A stretch of DNA of 55,765 nt from Granulicella sp. L46 (GCF_009765785.1 NZ_LMUT01000009.1:174913-230677), one strand, 5' to 3'; shown: positions 1 to 8,090, counted from the stretch's first letter. Notes: generated by a model not told the origin, from the sequence alone. Translations and numbers: made by a program.

Positions 1-2
1 AC

Positions 3-497
3 CTCGCCCTCACCGCCATCTTCTACGTCCTGCTCCGCCCCGTCAGCCGCCCCTTATCCCTCATCGCCCTCTGCTTCGGCCTCTTCTCTACCGCCACCTA
101 CGCCACCGCCGAAATCTTCTACTTCGTCGCCAGCCTACCCTTCTCTGACCCGGACATGATCAAGGTCCTCTCCCCCGACCTCCGCCAAACCATTCCCTAC
201 CTCTGCCTCACCGTCTTCGGATACATCTTCGTCCTCTTCACCGGCTTCTACGGCATCGCCGTCATGCTGCGCGGTTACATGATCTACCGCTCAAGCTATC
301 TGCCTCGCGCACTCGGCGCTATTGTTATGCTCGGCGGCGCAGGCTTCTTCGCCAAGAACATCCTCTTCCTCATCGCCCCGCAGCACGACTCGATGCTCCT
401 CGTCCTCCCCATGCTCCTCGCCATGCTCAGCATGGCCCTCTGGTTCCTCATCAAAGGAATCAACGCCGCCGCATGGCCCTCGCCAACGCACGCGTAA
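3..497 (+). CDS. DUF4386-type integral membrane protein (5' truncated by window edge)
   Basis: The reading frame is open from the window edge to a stop at 495-497, so the gene begins outside. The visible 164 residues are strongly hydrophobic with about four membrane helices. The pattern (a segment with TAEIFYFVASLP, then LRGYMIYRS and a final helix ending in WFLIKG) resembles the C-terminal half of DUF4386 proteins, polytopic membrane proteins of unknown function. An internal ATG at 156 is not the true start because hydrophobic coding sequence continues upstream in frame. Family assignment is by resemblance only. Confidence 0.6.
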   Translation, partial: LALTAIFYVLLRPVSRPLSLIALCFGLFSTATYATAEIFYFVASLPFSDPDMIKVLSPDLRQTIPYLCLTVFGYIFVLFTGFYGIAVMLRGYMIYRSSYLPRALGAIVMLGGAGFFAKNILFLIAPQHDSMLLVLPMLLAMLSMALWFLIKGINAAAWPSPTHA

Positions 498-571
498 CGT
501 CGCATCACCGCAGTTACCCATCGTGATTCCGCTCTCCCGCATCCCCGCCCGCCGGTGGTACCCTCGCTGAA

Positions 572-1084
572 ATGCAAAAGTTAGGCGTGGCTCTGCTCGT
601 TGTGCTGCCTCTTTCCTTCTTGGCCTTCTCCCAGACGGTCACAGCCTCGGCCCAATCTTCAACCACCACTTCCTCGGGCCAGAAGTCTCCCCAAACCTCG
701 CCGCCGATCATCACCCTCGGCAACTCCGCCGTCGCCCTCACCGGCATCACCGGCGCCATGCTCGTCGGCGCCATCCGCAGCCAGGCCGGACACATCTCCC
801 CCTACCGCAACGGCGAAGAACTCGACCTCGAAGGCTCCCTCCCCCTGGGCATCACCGACGACGTCGACTACCCCACCCAGACCTTTCCCCTCGCACCCGG
901 CGACCGCCTCGCCTTCATCACCGACGGTGTCCCCGAAGCCACCAACCCCGCCCGCGAACTCTTCGGCTTCGACCGCACCCGCGACATCAGCCACCAACCG
1001 GCAGCCATCATCATGGACCAAGTCCTAACCTTCGGCCAGGAAGACGACATCACCATCCTAGGCATCCAGTTCGCCACAGCCTGA
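572..1084 (+). pseudogene. Collapsed SpoIIE/PP2C-type phosphatase: signal peptide joined to a C-terminal phosphatase fragment
   Basis: The 170-residue product has two mismatched parts. Residues 1-27 look like a signal peptide, followed by a Ser/Thr/Gln-rich stretch and the motif ITLGNSAVALTG. From about residue 62 the sequence is the last third of a SpoIIE-type PP2C phosphatase, with AGHISPYRNGE, LPLGI, PGDRLAFITDG, ELFGFDR and GQEDDITIL. The N-terminal two thirds of the catalytic domain, with most metal-binding Asp residues, are missing. In Acidobacteriota, large membrane phosphatases start with a signal peptide and an ITLGNSAV-like motif and end in this domain, so an internal in-frame deletion is the simplest explanation. 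The junction lies in a short CACCGGC direct repeat. The product is unlikely to be an active phosphatase. Confidence 0.65.
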
Positions 1085-1118
1085 CAACTGAGAACTGACA
1101 ACTGACAACTGACAACCC
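1084..1118. repeat. Five-heptad element, ACAACTG type (35 bp)
   Basis: Five consecutive heptamers read ACAACTG, AGAACTG, ACAACTG, ACAACTG and ACAACCC. Together they fill the entire gap between the stop of the upstream plus-strand gene (1082-1084) and the stop codon of the convergent minus-strand gene (1119). It has the same 5 x 7 bp architecture as the CTCTAC-type elements elsewhere in the window, with an unrelated heptad sequence. Confidence 0.85.
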
Positions 1119-1610
1119 TCAAGCGTTCCGCGCGAACCGGCTCACCGCATACGCAATCGGCAAACCCACCACCACCATGTGCATAAGCAATCCCTCAATC
1201 ATGCCGTTGATCGAAATAGGATCTCGCTGATGAAACGCGCAGTGCGGCAGCACGATCAGCATCATCACCAAATGCACGCCAGCCCCATAGCAAAGCCCAC
1301 ACACCAGCGGATACTCCGTCATGAACGTCAGCTTCCGGCTCAACGCGTAATAAAACGTCGCAAAGCACAAAGAGATAAACACATGCAGCACCACCCCCAG
1401 CCCGTAGTAAAAGACGCCCCCCTGCGCGCCGCGACCTCCCACCAGCCCCTCCGCAATCACGAGAATAATGTCATGCCCAAACAGCACGCACGCCTGCAAT
1501 AAATCCAGCGCAGCAGCAGCAAGCCCTCCCACCCCAATCGCCAAAACTGCACTACGCGCCGTACTCCGAGACCCGCCCAGGCTCTGCCCAACTACCAATG
1601 CTTCACTCAT
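1119..1610 (-). CDS. Small polytopic membrane protein of unknown function
   Basis: The 163-residue product has about four predicted membrane helices: around residues 20-42, 63-88, 98-120 and 136-156. A conserved-looking core reads FYYGLGVVLHVFISLCFATFYY followed by LTEYP-like and VCGLCYGAGVHLVMMLIVLP segments. Proteins of this kind recur in Acidobacteriota as hypothetical or DUF1440-like membrane proteins, and no enzymatic motif is visible. It is convergent with the phosphatase remnant and divergent from the regulator at 1885. The ATG at 1608-1610 is the first start in frame. Confidence 0.7.
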   Translation of the reverse strand: MSEALVVGQSLGGSRSTARSAVLAIGVGGLAAAALDLLQACVLFGHDIILVIAEGLVGGRGAQGGVFYYGLGVVLHVFISLCFATFYYALSRKLTFMTEYPLVCGLCYGAGVHLVMMLIVLPHCAFHQRDPISINGMIEGLLMHMVVVGLPIAYAVSRFARNA

Positions 1611-1884
1611 GCAATCTCCTCATTCCTCTGTGGCTTTTTCCCTACGCAGCGTTCTCACTGCGAGCCACGACCCACCCTAGTCAGAAGACAAGCGCAAAGT
1701 CCTGAAGCGCCTCTGAAATCCTCTGAATAGTTCTGAAAATGAGGCGTTTGCCGCAGCCAGCAGATGTCTGCCGTCGTCACCGCCCGAATCGCCACGAAAT
1801 AATAGAAACCGAGTCGATATAATCCAGCAGGCCTCATCTCCTCTCTGGCTCTCGATTCGAATCCCAGGGGTCCGCCGAACTCGT
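1611..1884. other. Divergent intergenic region
   Basis: These 274 bases separate the divergently transcribed membrane protein (minus) and CadC-like regulator (plus), so promoters for both should lie here. A TGAAG/TGAAA-rich stretch near 1700-1740 is the only local pattern. A TTCGAATC palindrome near 1855 looks superficially like a tRNA T-arm, but no complete tRNA can be folded around it. Confidence 0.4.
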
Positions 1885-2793
1885 ATGCAATCTCCCGCAA
1901 CAACCATCCTTCGCATCGGCACCTGGCGCGTGAACCCCACATCCGGCGAAATTTCACGAGATGGCGAGACCGCTCGACTCGAGGCGCGCGCCATGCGTCT
2001 CCTACTCACCCTCGCCGAGCACCCCGGCGAAGTCCTCAGCATCGACGACCTCCTCAACCAGGTCTGGCCAGGCGTCGCCGTCTCATCCGATTCCGTCTAT
2101 CAGGCCATCACCTCCCTCCGCCGCATCCTCGGCGACGACCCCAAACAGCCCACCTACATCGCAACCGTCCCGCGCCTCGGCTATCGAATGGTCGCCCCGG
2201 TCAGCGCCTTCGCAGACCAGCCCGCCTCCCCTGCGCCCGCGACCCCACTCCATCCTCCGCCCATCCCTCGCCCGCACGCCCTCGGCCTGCAACTCACCGT
2301 CCTCCTGATTTGTCTCGCACTAGCCGCAGCCTTTCTCTTACGCGCCCATTTTGCCAGTCAACGCCCGCCCTCGCCCATCGCCTCCACGCCCACGCAAAAG
2401 TCCATCGCCGTCCTCCCCTTCCTCGACCTCACCCAAGGCATGCAGCAAGGAGAGTTCGCCGACGGCCTCACCGAGGAACTCATCGACAAGCTAAGCAAAC
2501 TCCCCGGCTTCCACGTCCCATCTCCCACCTCGTCCTTCTACTACCGTGACAAAAATCTCCCCGTCGCCACCATCGCCAAAGCCCTCGGCGTTGTCTATGT
2601 CCTCGACGGCAGCGTCCGCAGATCCGACGACCAGGTGCGCGTCGCCGCCCGCCTCGTTCGCGCCGACAACGGCTACGTCCTCTGGTCCGAAACCTACGAC
2701 CGCCCCTTCCACGACCTCGTCATGGTTCAGGACGACATCGCCGGTGAAGTCGCGAAAACCCTGGGAGCATCAACCGAGTTCAAGACACCCTGA
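1885..2793 (+). CDS. CadC-like transmembrane winged-helix regulator with FlgO/TolB-like sensor domain
   Basis: The product has 302 residues. Residues 8-105 form an OmpR/PhoB-type winged-helix DNA-binding domain with the hallmark segment DDLLNQVWPGVAVSSDSVYQ and a following LGDDPKQPTYIATVPRLGYR. A Pro-rich linker leads to one membrane helix at 135-153. The periplasmic part (about 170-302) matches the adenylate-cyclase-associated/FlgO-like fold found behind such regulators, with SIAVLPFLDLT and YVLDGSVRR. The TPR repeats that often follow are absent, so this is a short version. It probably senses an envelope signal and binds DNA directly from the membrane; the target is unknown. Confidence 0.85.
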   Translation: MQSPATTILRIGTWRVNPTSGEISRDGETARLEARAMRLLLTLAEHPGEVLSIDDLLNQVWPGVAVSSDSVYQAITSLRRILGDDPKQPTYIATVPRLGYRMVAPVSAFADQPASPAPATPLHPPPIPRPHALGLQLTVLLICLALAAAFLLRAHFASQRPPSPIASTPTQKSIAVLPFLDLTQGMQQGEFADGLTEELIDKLSKLPGFHVPSPTSSFYYRDKNLPVATIAKALGVVYVLDGSVRRSDDQVRVAARLVRADNGYVLWSETYDRPFHDLVMVQDDIAGEVAKTLGASTEFKTP

Positions 2794-2860
2794 CATCGGC
2801 TGCTCGATCTGGTTGAACTTAGGAAGATGCACGCATCACCTTAGTGCTATCCTCGGTCGC

Positions 2861-3271
2861 ATGAGCGGCAACTTTGGATCCCGGCGCAACATCCTTGTCC
2901 TCGCACTTTTCATCCTTGCGTCTCATCCCCGCCTCTATGCTCAGGGACTATGCCCCGTTTCCCTCGTCACCGCCACGGCCGAAAAAGACACCATCCAGCT
3001 GAAGTTCAGGAATAAGGTCAAAGTGCCCATCGAGCAGATCAGCCTGACCTGCTCACCCTCAGGGACCAACAAATTCCCCAACGGAATCTGCCATGTCGAA
3101 ACCGGCTTCTTTTATCCCGGCTCGGTGTCCTGGATCAACATCGACTATCTAGGCGCAAGTCATCAGGCGATTGAGATCGCGGTAGCCCGCCTTCGTCTGC
3201 AAGGCGGCGTCCTCTGGCAAGCAGGCACCTCCCACACCTGCAAATCCCTCAAGCTACCCCGCAAAGACTAA
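2861..3271 (+). CDS. Small secreted protein of unknown function
   Basis: The 136-residue product starts at ATG 2861 with MSGNFGSRRN and a hydrophobic signal sequence (VLALFILASHPRLYA) cleaved near residue 25. The mature part is beta-rich with four Cys residues (GLCPVS, LTCSPSG, GICHV, HTCKS) that could form two disulfides. A motif TIQLKFRNKVKVPIEQI suggests an immunoglobulin-like strand pattern, as in proteins described as handling 'interactions with other proteins in the periplasm', but I cannot name the family. The frame is open far upstream, but that part shadows the regulator gene. Confidence 0.6.
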   Translation: MSGNFGSRRNILVLALFILASHPRLYAQGLCPVSLVTATAEKDTIQLKFRNKVKVPIEQISLTCSPSGTNKFPNGICHVETGFFYPGSVSWINIDYLGASHQAIEIAVARLRLQGGVLWQAGTSHTCKSLKLPRKD

Positions 3272-3331
3272 TCACCTCCTCTGCACATCGGGCCGCTCGC
3301 CGCGCGAAGCCCCTCGCCGTCCGCGCAGGAC

Positions 3332-3363
3332 TCTACAGTCAACCTTTACAGTTTACCTGTAGA
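3332..3363. promoter_or_regulatory. Candidate MarR operator and promoter upstream of the marR-type gene
   Basis: An inverted repeat TCTACAG (3332-3338) and CTGTAGA (3357-3363) flanks a second, tighter palindrome TACAG-TTTAC-CTGTA (3347-3361). It lies 17-49 bases upstream of the GTG start of the MarR gene, where an autoregulatory MarR dimer would be expected to bind. TTTACA at 3345-3350 could serve as a -35 hexamer. The palindromes are seen directly; operator function is inferred from position. Confidence 0.5.
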
Positions 3364-3380
3364 TATGCAATACTGATTCA

Positions 3381-3833
3381 GTGAGCAGCAGACCATCGTC
3401 CCCTCAACCCGCCCTCGCACGAACCCTCGCCACCGAAATCCGCGCAACCTTTCGCAAGCTCAAGCAGCGCATGCGCGAACAGGGTGGCGATAACGATCTA
3501 ACCCCATCCCAGGCCTCCGTTCTTCTTCGACTCGAACAGCAGGGTCCCACCACGGTTTCAAGTCTGGCCCGAGCGGAAGGCATGCGCCCCCAGTCGATGA
3601 GCGCAATCGTCGCGCCATTACAGGAGTCCGGCCTGCTCCGAGGCGCACCTGACCCCGGCGACGGCCGCCAAACCCTGATGTCTCTCACGCCGAAATGTCT
3701 GAAGTGGCTTCAGCAGAGCCGGGCCGCGAGACAGGACTGGCTCACCACCACCATCATCCAGAAGCTCTCTGTCCACGAGCAGGAGAAACTTCACGCGGCA
3801 CTCGATCTGCTATCGCGCCTCGTTGAGGATTGA
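3381..3833 (+). CDS. MarR-family transcriptional regulator
   Basis: The product has 150 residues with GTG start. It shows the MarR winged helix-turn-helix: LTPSQASVLLRLEQQGPTTVSSLARAEGMRPQSMSAIV is the recognition region (about residues 48-85), then a wing with a GLLRGAPDPGDGRQTLMSLT strand pair. The flanking helices form the dimerisation domain. It sits at the head of a run of four plus-strand genes ending in an exporter, the usual arrangement for a MarR repressor controlling efflux. A palindrome just upstream suggests autoregulation. Confidence 0.9.
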   Translation: MSSRPSSPQPALARTLATEIRATFRKLKQRMREQGGDNDLTPSQASVLLRLEQQGPTTVSSLARAEGMRPQSMSAIVAPLQESGLLRGAPDPGDGRQTLMSLTPKCLKWLQQSRAARQDWLTTTIIQKLSVHEQEKLHAALDLLSRLVED

Positions 3834-3887
3834 ACCCACCACCTCCCGCCTTCACCCATGCGCACTTCGTATCCAAGGAAAATTCCC

Positions 3888-4472
3888 ATGCCCCTGACCA
3901 CGCTTGACCCCAACACCGCCTTGATCGTCGTCGACCTCCAAAAAGGCATCGCCAGCGCAAACCTCATCCATCCCATCGCCGACATCATCGACCGCACCCG
4001 CGCCCTGCTCGATATCTTCCGTGCCAACAACCTCACCGTAGTGCTCGTCAACGTGGCAGGAGGAGCACCCGGCCGCACCGAGCAGGGCCCCCGCGCCAAC
4101 CTAACGTTTGCCGACGACTGGACCGACCTTCTTCCGCAGCTAAATCAGCAACCAACCGACATCCTCGTCACCAAGCGCAGCTGGGGCGCCTTCGCCACCA
4201 CGGATTTAGACCACCAACTCAAGGCACGAGGCGTCACCCAGGTCGTTGTCACAGGAATCGCAACTTCCATAGGCGTCGAAGCAACCGCCCGCCAGGCCTA
4301 CGAGCAAGGATTCAACGTAACCCTCGCAACGGACGCCATGACCGACATGCGCGAAGAATCGCACCACTACAGCATCAGCAACGTCTTCCCCCGCGTCGGC
4401 GAAACCGGCTCGACCCAGGAAATCATTGCGCTACTCGAAAAGTCCTTGCAAGAAAGGAACGTAGCCTCATGA
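3888..4472 (+). CDS. Isochorismatase-family hydrolase-like protein lacking the catalytic Cys
   Basis: I chose ATG 3888 over the ATG at 3858 because AAGGAA (3875-3880) sits 7 bases upstream. The 194-residue product has the isochorismatase/cysteine-hydrolase fold: Asp16 in LIVVDLQKG, Lys96 in VTKRSWGAF and the TGIATSIGVEATARQAY segment. The nucleophilic Cys of nicotinamidases is replaced by Gly (about residue 129), as in EntB and PhzD, which hydrolyse an enol ether without a Cys. It is therefore unlikely to be an amidase. The stop overlaps the next start (ATGA), so it is translationally coupled to a membrane protein and an MFS exporter. Confidence 0.85.
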   Translation: MPLTTLDPNTALIVVDLQKGIASANLIHPIADIIDRTRALLDIFRANNLTVVLVNVAGGAPGRTEQGPRANLTFADDWTDLLPQLNQQPTDILVTKRSWGAFATTDLDHQLKARGVTQVVVTGIATSIGVEATARQAYEQGFNVTLATDAMTDMREESHHYSISNVFPRVGETGSTQEIIALLEKSLQERNVAS

Positions 4473-4798
4473 GTTATCTGCATCTCCTCTCGTACTTCTT
4501 CGCAGGCGTCTTCGTTGCAAACGCCATCCCTCACTTCGTCTCCGGCGTCATGGGCCGTCCCTTCCAAAGCCCCTTCGCCAAGCCCCCCGGCGAAGGCCTC
4601 TCCTCCTCAACGGTCAACGTCCTCTGGGGATTCTTCAACGCCGTCGTCGCCTATCTCCTCATCACGCACATCGGCGCTTTCCATCCGCGGACGACCGTCC
4701 ACATCCTCGCCTTCGCCCTCGGCGCGCTACTCATCAGCCTCTTCACGGCTCGCCACTTCGGCCAATTCCATGGAGGCAACGCACCGCAGCGCCCATGA
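4469..4798 (+). CDS. Small membrane protein between isochorismatase and exporter genes
   Basis: The 109-residue product has about three membrane helices (near 5-22, 48-67 and 76-96). It starts in an ATGA overlap with the gene upstream and ends in an ATGA overlap with the exporter downstream. A motif NAIPHFVSGVMGRPFQSPFA is distinctive and recurs in small bacterial membrane proteins of unknown role. Tight coupling on both sides suggests it works with the exporter, perhaps as an accessory subunit. Confidence 0.75.
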   Translation: MSYLHLLSYFFAGVFVANAIPHFVSGVMGRPFQSPFAKPPGEGLSSSTVNVLWGFFNAVVAYLLITHIGAFHPRTTVHILAFALGALLISLFTARHFGQFHGGNAPQRP

Positions 4799-6024
4799 AG
4801 AATCCAGCAGCCACCACCTTCCGTTCCCTCAAAACCTTCAACTTCCGTTTGTGGACGATGGGCGGCCTGGTCTCCAACATCGGTACCTGGATGCAGCGCG
4901 TAGCCCAGGACTGGCTAGTCCTCACGCGCCTCACCCACCACGACGCGTCAGCCCTCGGCATCGTGATGGGCCTCCAATTCGCTCCGCAACTTCTCTTCCT
5001 CCCGTGGACAGGCTCCGCAGCCGACCGCCTCAATCAGCGCAAGCTCCTCATGCTCACCCAGGCAACCATGGGCGTGCTAGCCCTCTGCCTCGGCTTCCTC
5101 ACCATCACAGGAGTCGTCCGCCTCTGGCACGTCTATGTCTTCGCCTTCCTCTCCGGTTCCGTCGCCGCACTCGACGCCCCCGTCCGCCAAACCTTCGTAG
5201 CCGAGATGGTAGGCGACGAGGATCTCTCCAACGCCGTAGCCCTGAACTCAACTTCGTTCAACACGGCCCAGATGATCGGCCCCGCGGTCGCCGGCCTGCT
5301 CATCGCAAGCGTCGGCCTCGGCTGGGCCTTCCTCCTCAACGGTCTCTCCTTCGCGGCCGTCCTCATCTCGATGTCGTTCTTCCGTCTCTCAGAATTACGC
5401 ACCAGTGCCCGCGCCCATCGCACGGCCTCCGGCTTCCGCGAAGGCCTTCGCTACGTGTGGAGCAAACCAGACCTGCGCGCGATCCTGATCATGTTGTTTC
5501 TCATCGGCACCTTCGGCCTCAACTTCCCCATCTTCATCTCGACGATGGCCGTAACCGTCTTCCACTCCGACGCCCGCGGCTTCGGTCTGCTCTCCTCCAT
5601 CATGGCCATGGGCACCCTCTCAGGAGCCCTCTTCGCCGCCAGCCGCCAAAGAGCAAAGTTCTCGTCTCTCCTAGCAGGCGCCGCTGTCTTCGGACTAGGC
5701 TGCACCCTCGCCGCACTTGCCCCAACCTACTTGGCTTTTGGAGCCGCGCTCATGCTCATCGGCGCAGCCGGCGTGATCTTCACCAACGCCACCAACAGCA
5801 TCATGCAACTCTCAACAGAGCCAGCGATGCGCGGCAGAGTCATGGCCCTGCGAATAGCCATCGCCCTCGGCGGAACCCCCATCGGCGCACCCATCGTCGG
5901 CTGGGTCGCCAACCACTTCGGCCCTCGTTGGTCGCTCGCTGTTGGAGCAGCATCAGGCTTTATCGCCGCCCTGGTTGCAGCGTACGTTCTGCTCCGCCGC
6001 AAAGAGCCGCTGCTCGCTTCGTGA
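4795..6024 (+). CDS. MFS exporter, EntS-like (MFS_3) family
   Basis: The 409-residue product has about 12 membrane helices. The first loop carries MGGLVSNIGTWMQRVAQDWLV and the second the MFS motif in GSAADRLNQRKLLM. The segment ALDAPVRQTFVAEMVGDEDLSNAVALNS is typical of the EntS/MFS_3 group that exports siderophores, drugs or small aromatics. It is the last gene of the marR run and overlaps its predecessor by four bases. The substrate is unknown; pairing with an isochorismatase-like protein hints at an isochorismate-derived or aromatic compound, which is inference. Confidence 0.88.
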   Translation: MKNPAATTFRSLKTFNFRLWTMGGLVSNIGTWMQRVAQDWLVLTRLTHHDASALGIVMGLQFAPQLLFLPWTGSAADRLNQRKLLMLTQATMGVLALCLGFLTITGVVRLWHVYVFAFLSGSVAALDAPVRQTFVAEMVGDEDLSNAVALNSTSFNTAQMIGPAVAGLLIASVGLGWAFLLNGLSFAAVLISMSFFRLSELRTSARAHRTASGFREGLRYVWSKPDLRAILIMLFLIGTFGLNFPIFISTMAVTVFHSDARGFGLLSSIMAMGTLSGALFAASRQRAKFSSLLAGAAVFGLGCTLAALAPTYLAFGAALMLIGAAGVIFTNATNSIMQLSTEPAMRGRVMALRIAIALGGTPIGAPIVGWVANHFGPRWSLAVGAASGFIAALVAAYVLLRRKEPLLAS

Positions 6025-6054
6025 TTCGTCCCGCGAACTCGCGGCCAAATCCCG

Positions 6055-6789
6055 TTACTCGACCGGCTGATCGATGTAGTGAGCAAGCTCTGCAACAGCT
6101 TCCGGCTGATGGTTCAAGCCCTTCGGAACGTTGACGTTCTGCAGATACTTGGCCTTCGCCATGCGTACCTGTTCAATTTGGTTCACGCTGAGAGGTCTAG
6201 GTGATCCCAGTTGATGTGCAACCAACTCGATGTGCGCAAGATGTTCGACCGTCTCCATTCTCAGAAAAGCTTCCAGGAGATCGTTGCCATACGTCACCGC
6301 ACCATGATTCGCCATCAGGATCGCCTCGTGGCCGCGCAGGAACGGCGCCAGACTCGCGGCCACTTCACCAGTTCCGGTTGTGGCGTACTTGGCTAGAGGT
6401 ACGGCTCCCAGCGTCATCACGCCCTCCTGACAAAGCACCTCGTCAAGTCCCTTGCCAGCGCAGGCAAAGCCGGTCGCAATCGGCGGATGGCTGTGGATCA
6501 CCGCCGAAATATCGCTCCGCACCTCATAAATTGCGAGGTGCATCCCCACCTCGCTCGTCACCTTACGTGTGCCCGAGAGCAACCGGCCTTCAAGGTCGAC
6601 GATGACCATATCCGAAGGTTCCAGCAGCAGTTTGCTCATCCCCGTTGGCGTAACGAGCAATCGTTCCTCATCGAGGCGAACCGAAAGGTTTCCCGCTGTT
6701 CCAGGCATGAAGCCCAGGCTCGATAGCCATTTGCTGAAGCGGACTAGCTCCCCACGCAGTTCCGACTCGCTAGTTGCGGTTCTTCCCAT
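6055..6789 (-). CDS. Class II aldolase/adducin-family protein (FucA-like)
   Basis: The 244-residue product has the class II aldolase signatures in order: GNLS (33-36), TPTGMSK (47-53), catalytic Glu80 in TSEVGMH, zinc ligands His99 and His101 in HSHPP, and His162 in ANHGAVTYG. It is probably a Zn-dependent aldolase cleaving a sugar phosphate such as fuculose- or ribulose-1-phosphate type substrates. It lies 36 bases downstream of a radical SAM gene on the same strand and probably shares its mRNA. A role in salvaging deoxysugar phosphates derived from 5'-deoxyadenosine is conceivable because related class II aldolases do this in the DHAP shunt, but no other salvage genes are nearby. Confidence 0.87.
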   Translation of the reverse strand: MGRTATSESELRGELVRFSKWLSSLGFMPGTAGNLSVRLDEERLLVTPTGMSKLLLEPSDMVIVDLEGRLLSGTRKVTSEVGMHLAIYEVRSDISAVIHSHPPIATGFACAGKGLDEVLCQEGVMTLGAVPLAKYATTGTGEVAASLAPFLRGHEAILMANHGAVTYGNDLLEAFLRMETVEHLAHIELVAHQLGSPRPLSVNQIEQVRMAKAKYLQNVNVPKGLNHQPEAVAELAHYIDQPVE

Positions 6790-6825
6790 TACTGTTCCCT
6801 CAGAGACCTGCCAAATGTGAATGTC

Positions 6826-7851
6826 TTACAAGATCGTAAACGGAACAGCCTCGGTCTGGACGGCGCGCTTTCCCGAAAATGAATCTATAACCCTTCGCAG
6901 ACGTTTGCCAACTCGGTCTGAAGTTATGAACAGGTCGCCTGCCGTCAGATTGCCGGCCACCTTGTAGTGCCCAACCGCTGCCAGCCCCATCGAGGCGATG
7001 CAGCCGCATTGGCTGCAATCCGGATCTCCACCGAACTGACAGGGCGTGATGTTCGTTGTCAGGTCCGCGGAAATAATCTGCGTGGTGCGGGCGAAAATAC
7101 ATTCCTCCGGGCTGGATGGCGGGTTCTCGATCTCATCAATCACCCTCTCATGCATGTCCAGCTTCCCATAGAGCGGGCGAAGGCGCCGCAGTTCGTTCAT
7201 CACTACGTGGCGCTGCTCGCGAGAAAGAATCTCCGGATCGGTTGCGCCCCGTTGCGGCGTAAACAGGCTGAACCAGATCTTCACAATCGCCGGATTAGCA
7301 CTCCAGAAAGCAAGGAACTCTTCGAGATACCCTGGGCGGGAGGCAATCTGCGCCGTGATCGTTGAGTGAATCGTGACCCGAGCCCCTTCAATGTTCTTAA
7401 GCACGCGTTCGTAGGTCGCAGGCTTTCGACGCTCGTCGTGTTCTGGTTGAAGCCCATCGATGGAAACCACCACGTTCAGCCTCTTGTACTTGCTCCACTC
7501 CGGAGGAATCACACGAAAAGCACTCGTGACAACCTGTGTGTGGATACCGCGAGCTTCGATCTCAGGCAGCAATTTCTCGAGTTCGCGATAGCGCACCAGG
7601 GGATCGCCCCCCACCAGCGACACATGAAGCGGCTTGAGGTCATCCAGAATCGCGAGAATTCGACTGACCAGCTCATCCCCCTTGAAGTCGGAAAGCTGGC
7701 GTAACACCGTCGAACCCCCAAGGTGGGCATCGTCAAACGCATAGCAGCCCGGACACCGCAGGGGACACTCTTTCGTGATCTCAATAGAAAGCGAAGGAGC
7801 TCGCCCAGATAAAATGGTGCGCCATGCTTGGAGAACTTCACCCTTTTTCAT
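6826..7851 (-). CDS. Radical SAM protein with C-terminal cysteine-rich region
   Basis: I chose ATG 7851 over 7869 because GGAG lies 5 bases upstream. The 341-residue product has the CxxxCxxC cluster motif as Cys29, Cys33 and Cys36 (ECPLRCPGCY), followed by HVSLVGGDPLVR as the SAM-binding GGE-like strand and VVVSIDGLQPEHD. The C-terminal part holds a Cys cluster (CIFARTT..PCQFGGDPDCSQCGC) compatible with an auxiliary iron-sulfur cluster of SPASM type. Such proteins modify peptides, lipids or cofactors. The substrate here is unknown. The gene is followed closely by the class II aldolase. Confidence 0.87.
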   Translation of the reverse strand: MKKGEVLQAWRTILSGRAPSLSIEITKECPLRCPGCYAFDDAHLGGSTVLRQLSDFKGDELVSRILAILDDLKPLHVSLVGGDPLVRYRELEKLLPEIEARGIHTQVVTSAFRVIPPEWSKYKRLNVVVSIDGLQPEHDERRKPATYERVLKNIEGARVTIHSTITAQIASRPGYLEEFLAFWSANPAIVKIWFSLFTPQRGATDPEILSREQRHVVMNELRRLRPLYGKLDMHERVIDEIENPPSSPEECIFARTTQIISADLTTNITPCQFGGDPDCSQCGCIASMGLAAVGHYKVAGNLTAGDLFITSDRVGKRLRRVIDSFSGKRAVQTEAVPFTIL

Positions 7852-8090
7852 TAACGCTCCACGAATCACGAGCCGCTCGCATAAGCTACGCCGCGGCAGA
7901 GAGCCTGCTCGGCATGGGGCGGCTTGTTCCCACCTTCGTTTAGATGCATAGATGCCTGAGTCGGGAGCAGTGTGACGGAAGTATTACCCTCAGCGACCGC
8001 TCATCTGCGACATGGCTAGCAAAGCTGCCGTTGAGTTGCGTAGTAAGCAGCGTTACTCTAATCCGAAGTTGATATGGAGGGCTCAGGAGA
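7852..8090. other. Intergenic region between divergent radical SAM and DUF2277 genes
   Basis: These 239 bases hold no supported gene. They must carry promoters for both divergent neighbours. GGAGG at 8076-8080 is the ribosome binding site of the DUF2277 gene. I see no repeat or convincing operator. Confidence 0.4.

Noticed and set aside
1845-1880. tRNA-like T-arm (GATTCGAATCCC)
   Set aside because: No acceptor, D or anticodon stems can be folded around it; it is a chance palindrome near the regulator start.
4515-6134. Long plus-strand frame overlapping the MFS exporter
   Set aside because: Its product is an Arg/Pro/Ser-rich low-complexity sequence and it overlaps two well-supported genes in another frame; this is a GC-rich shadow.
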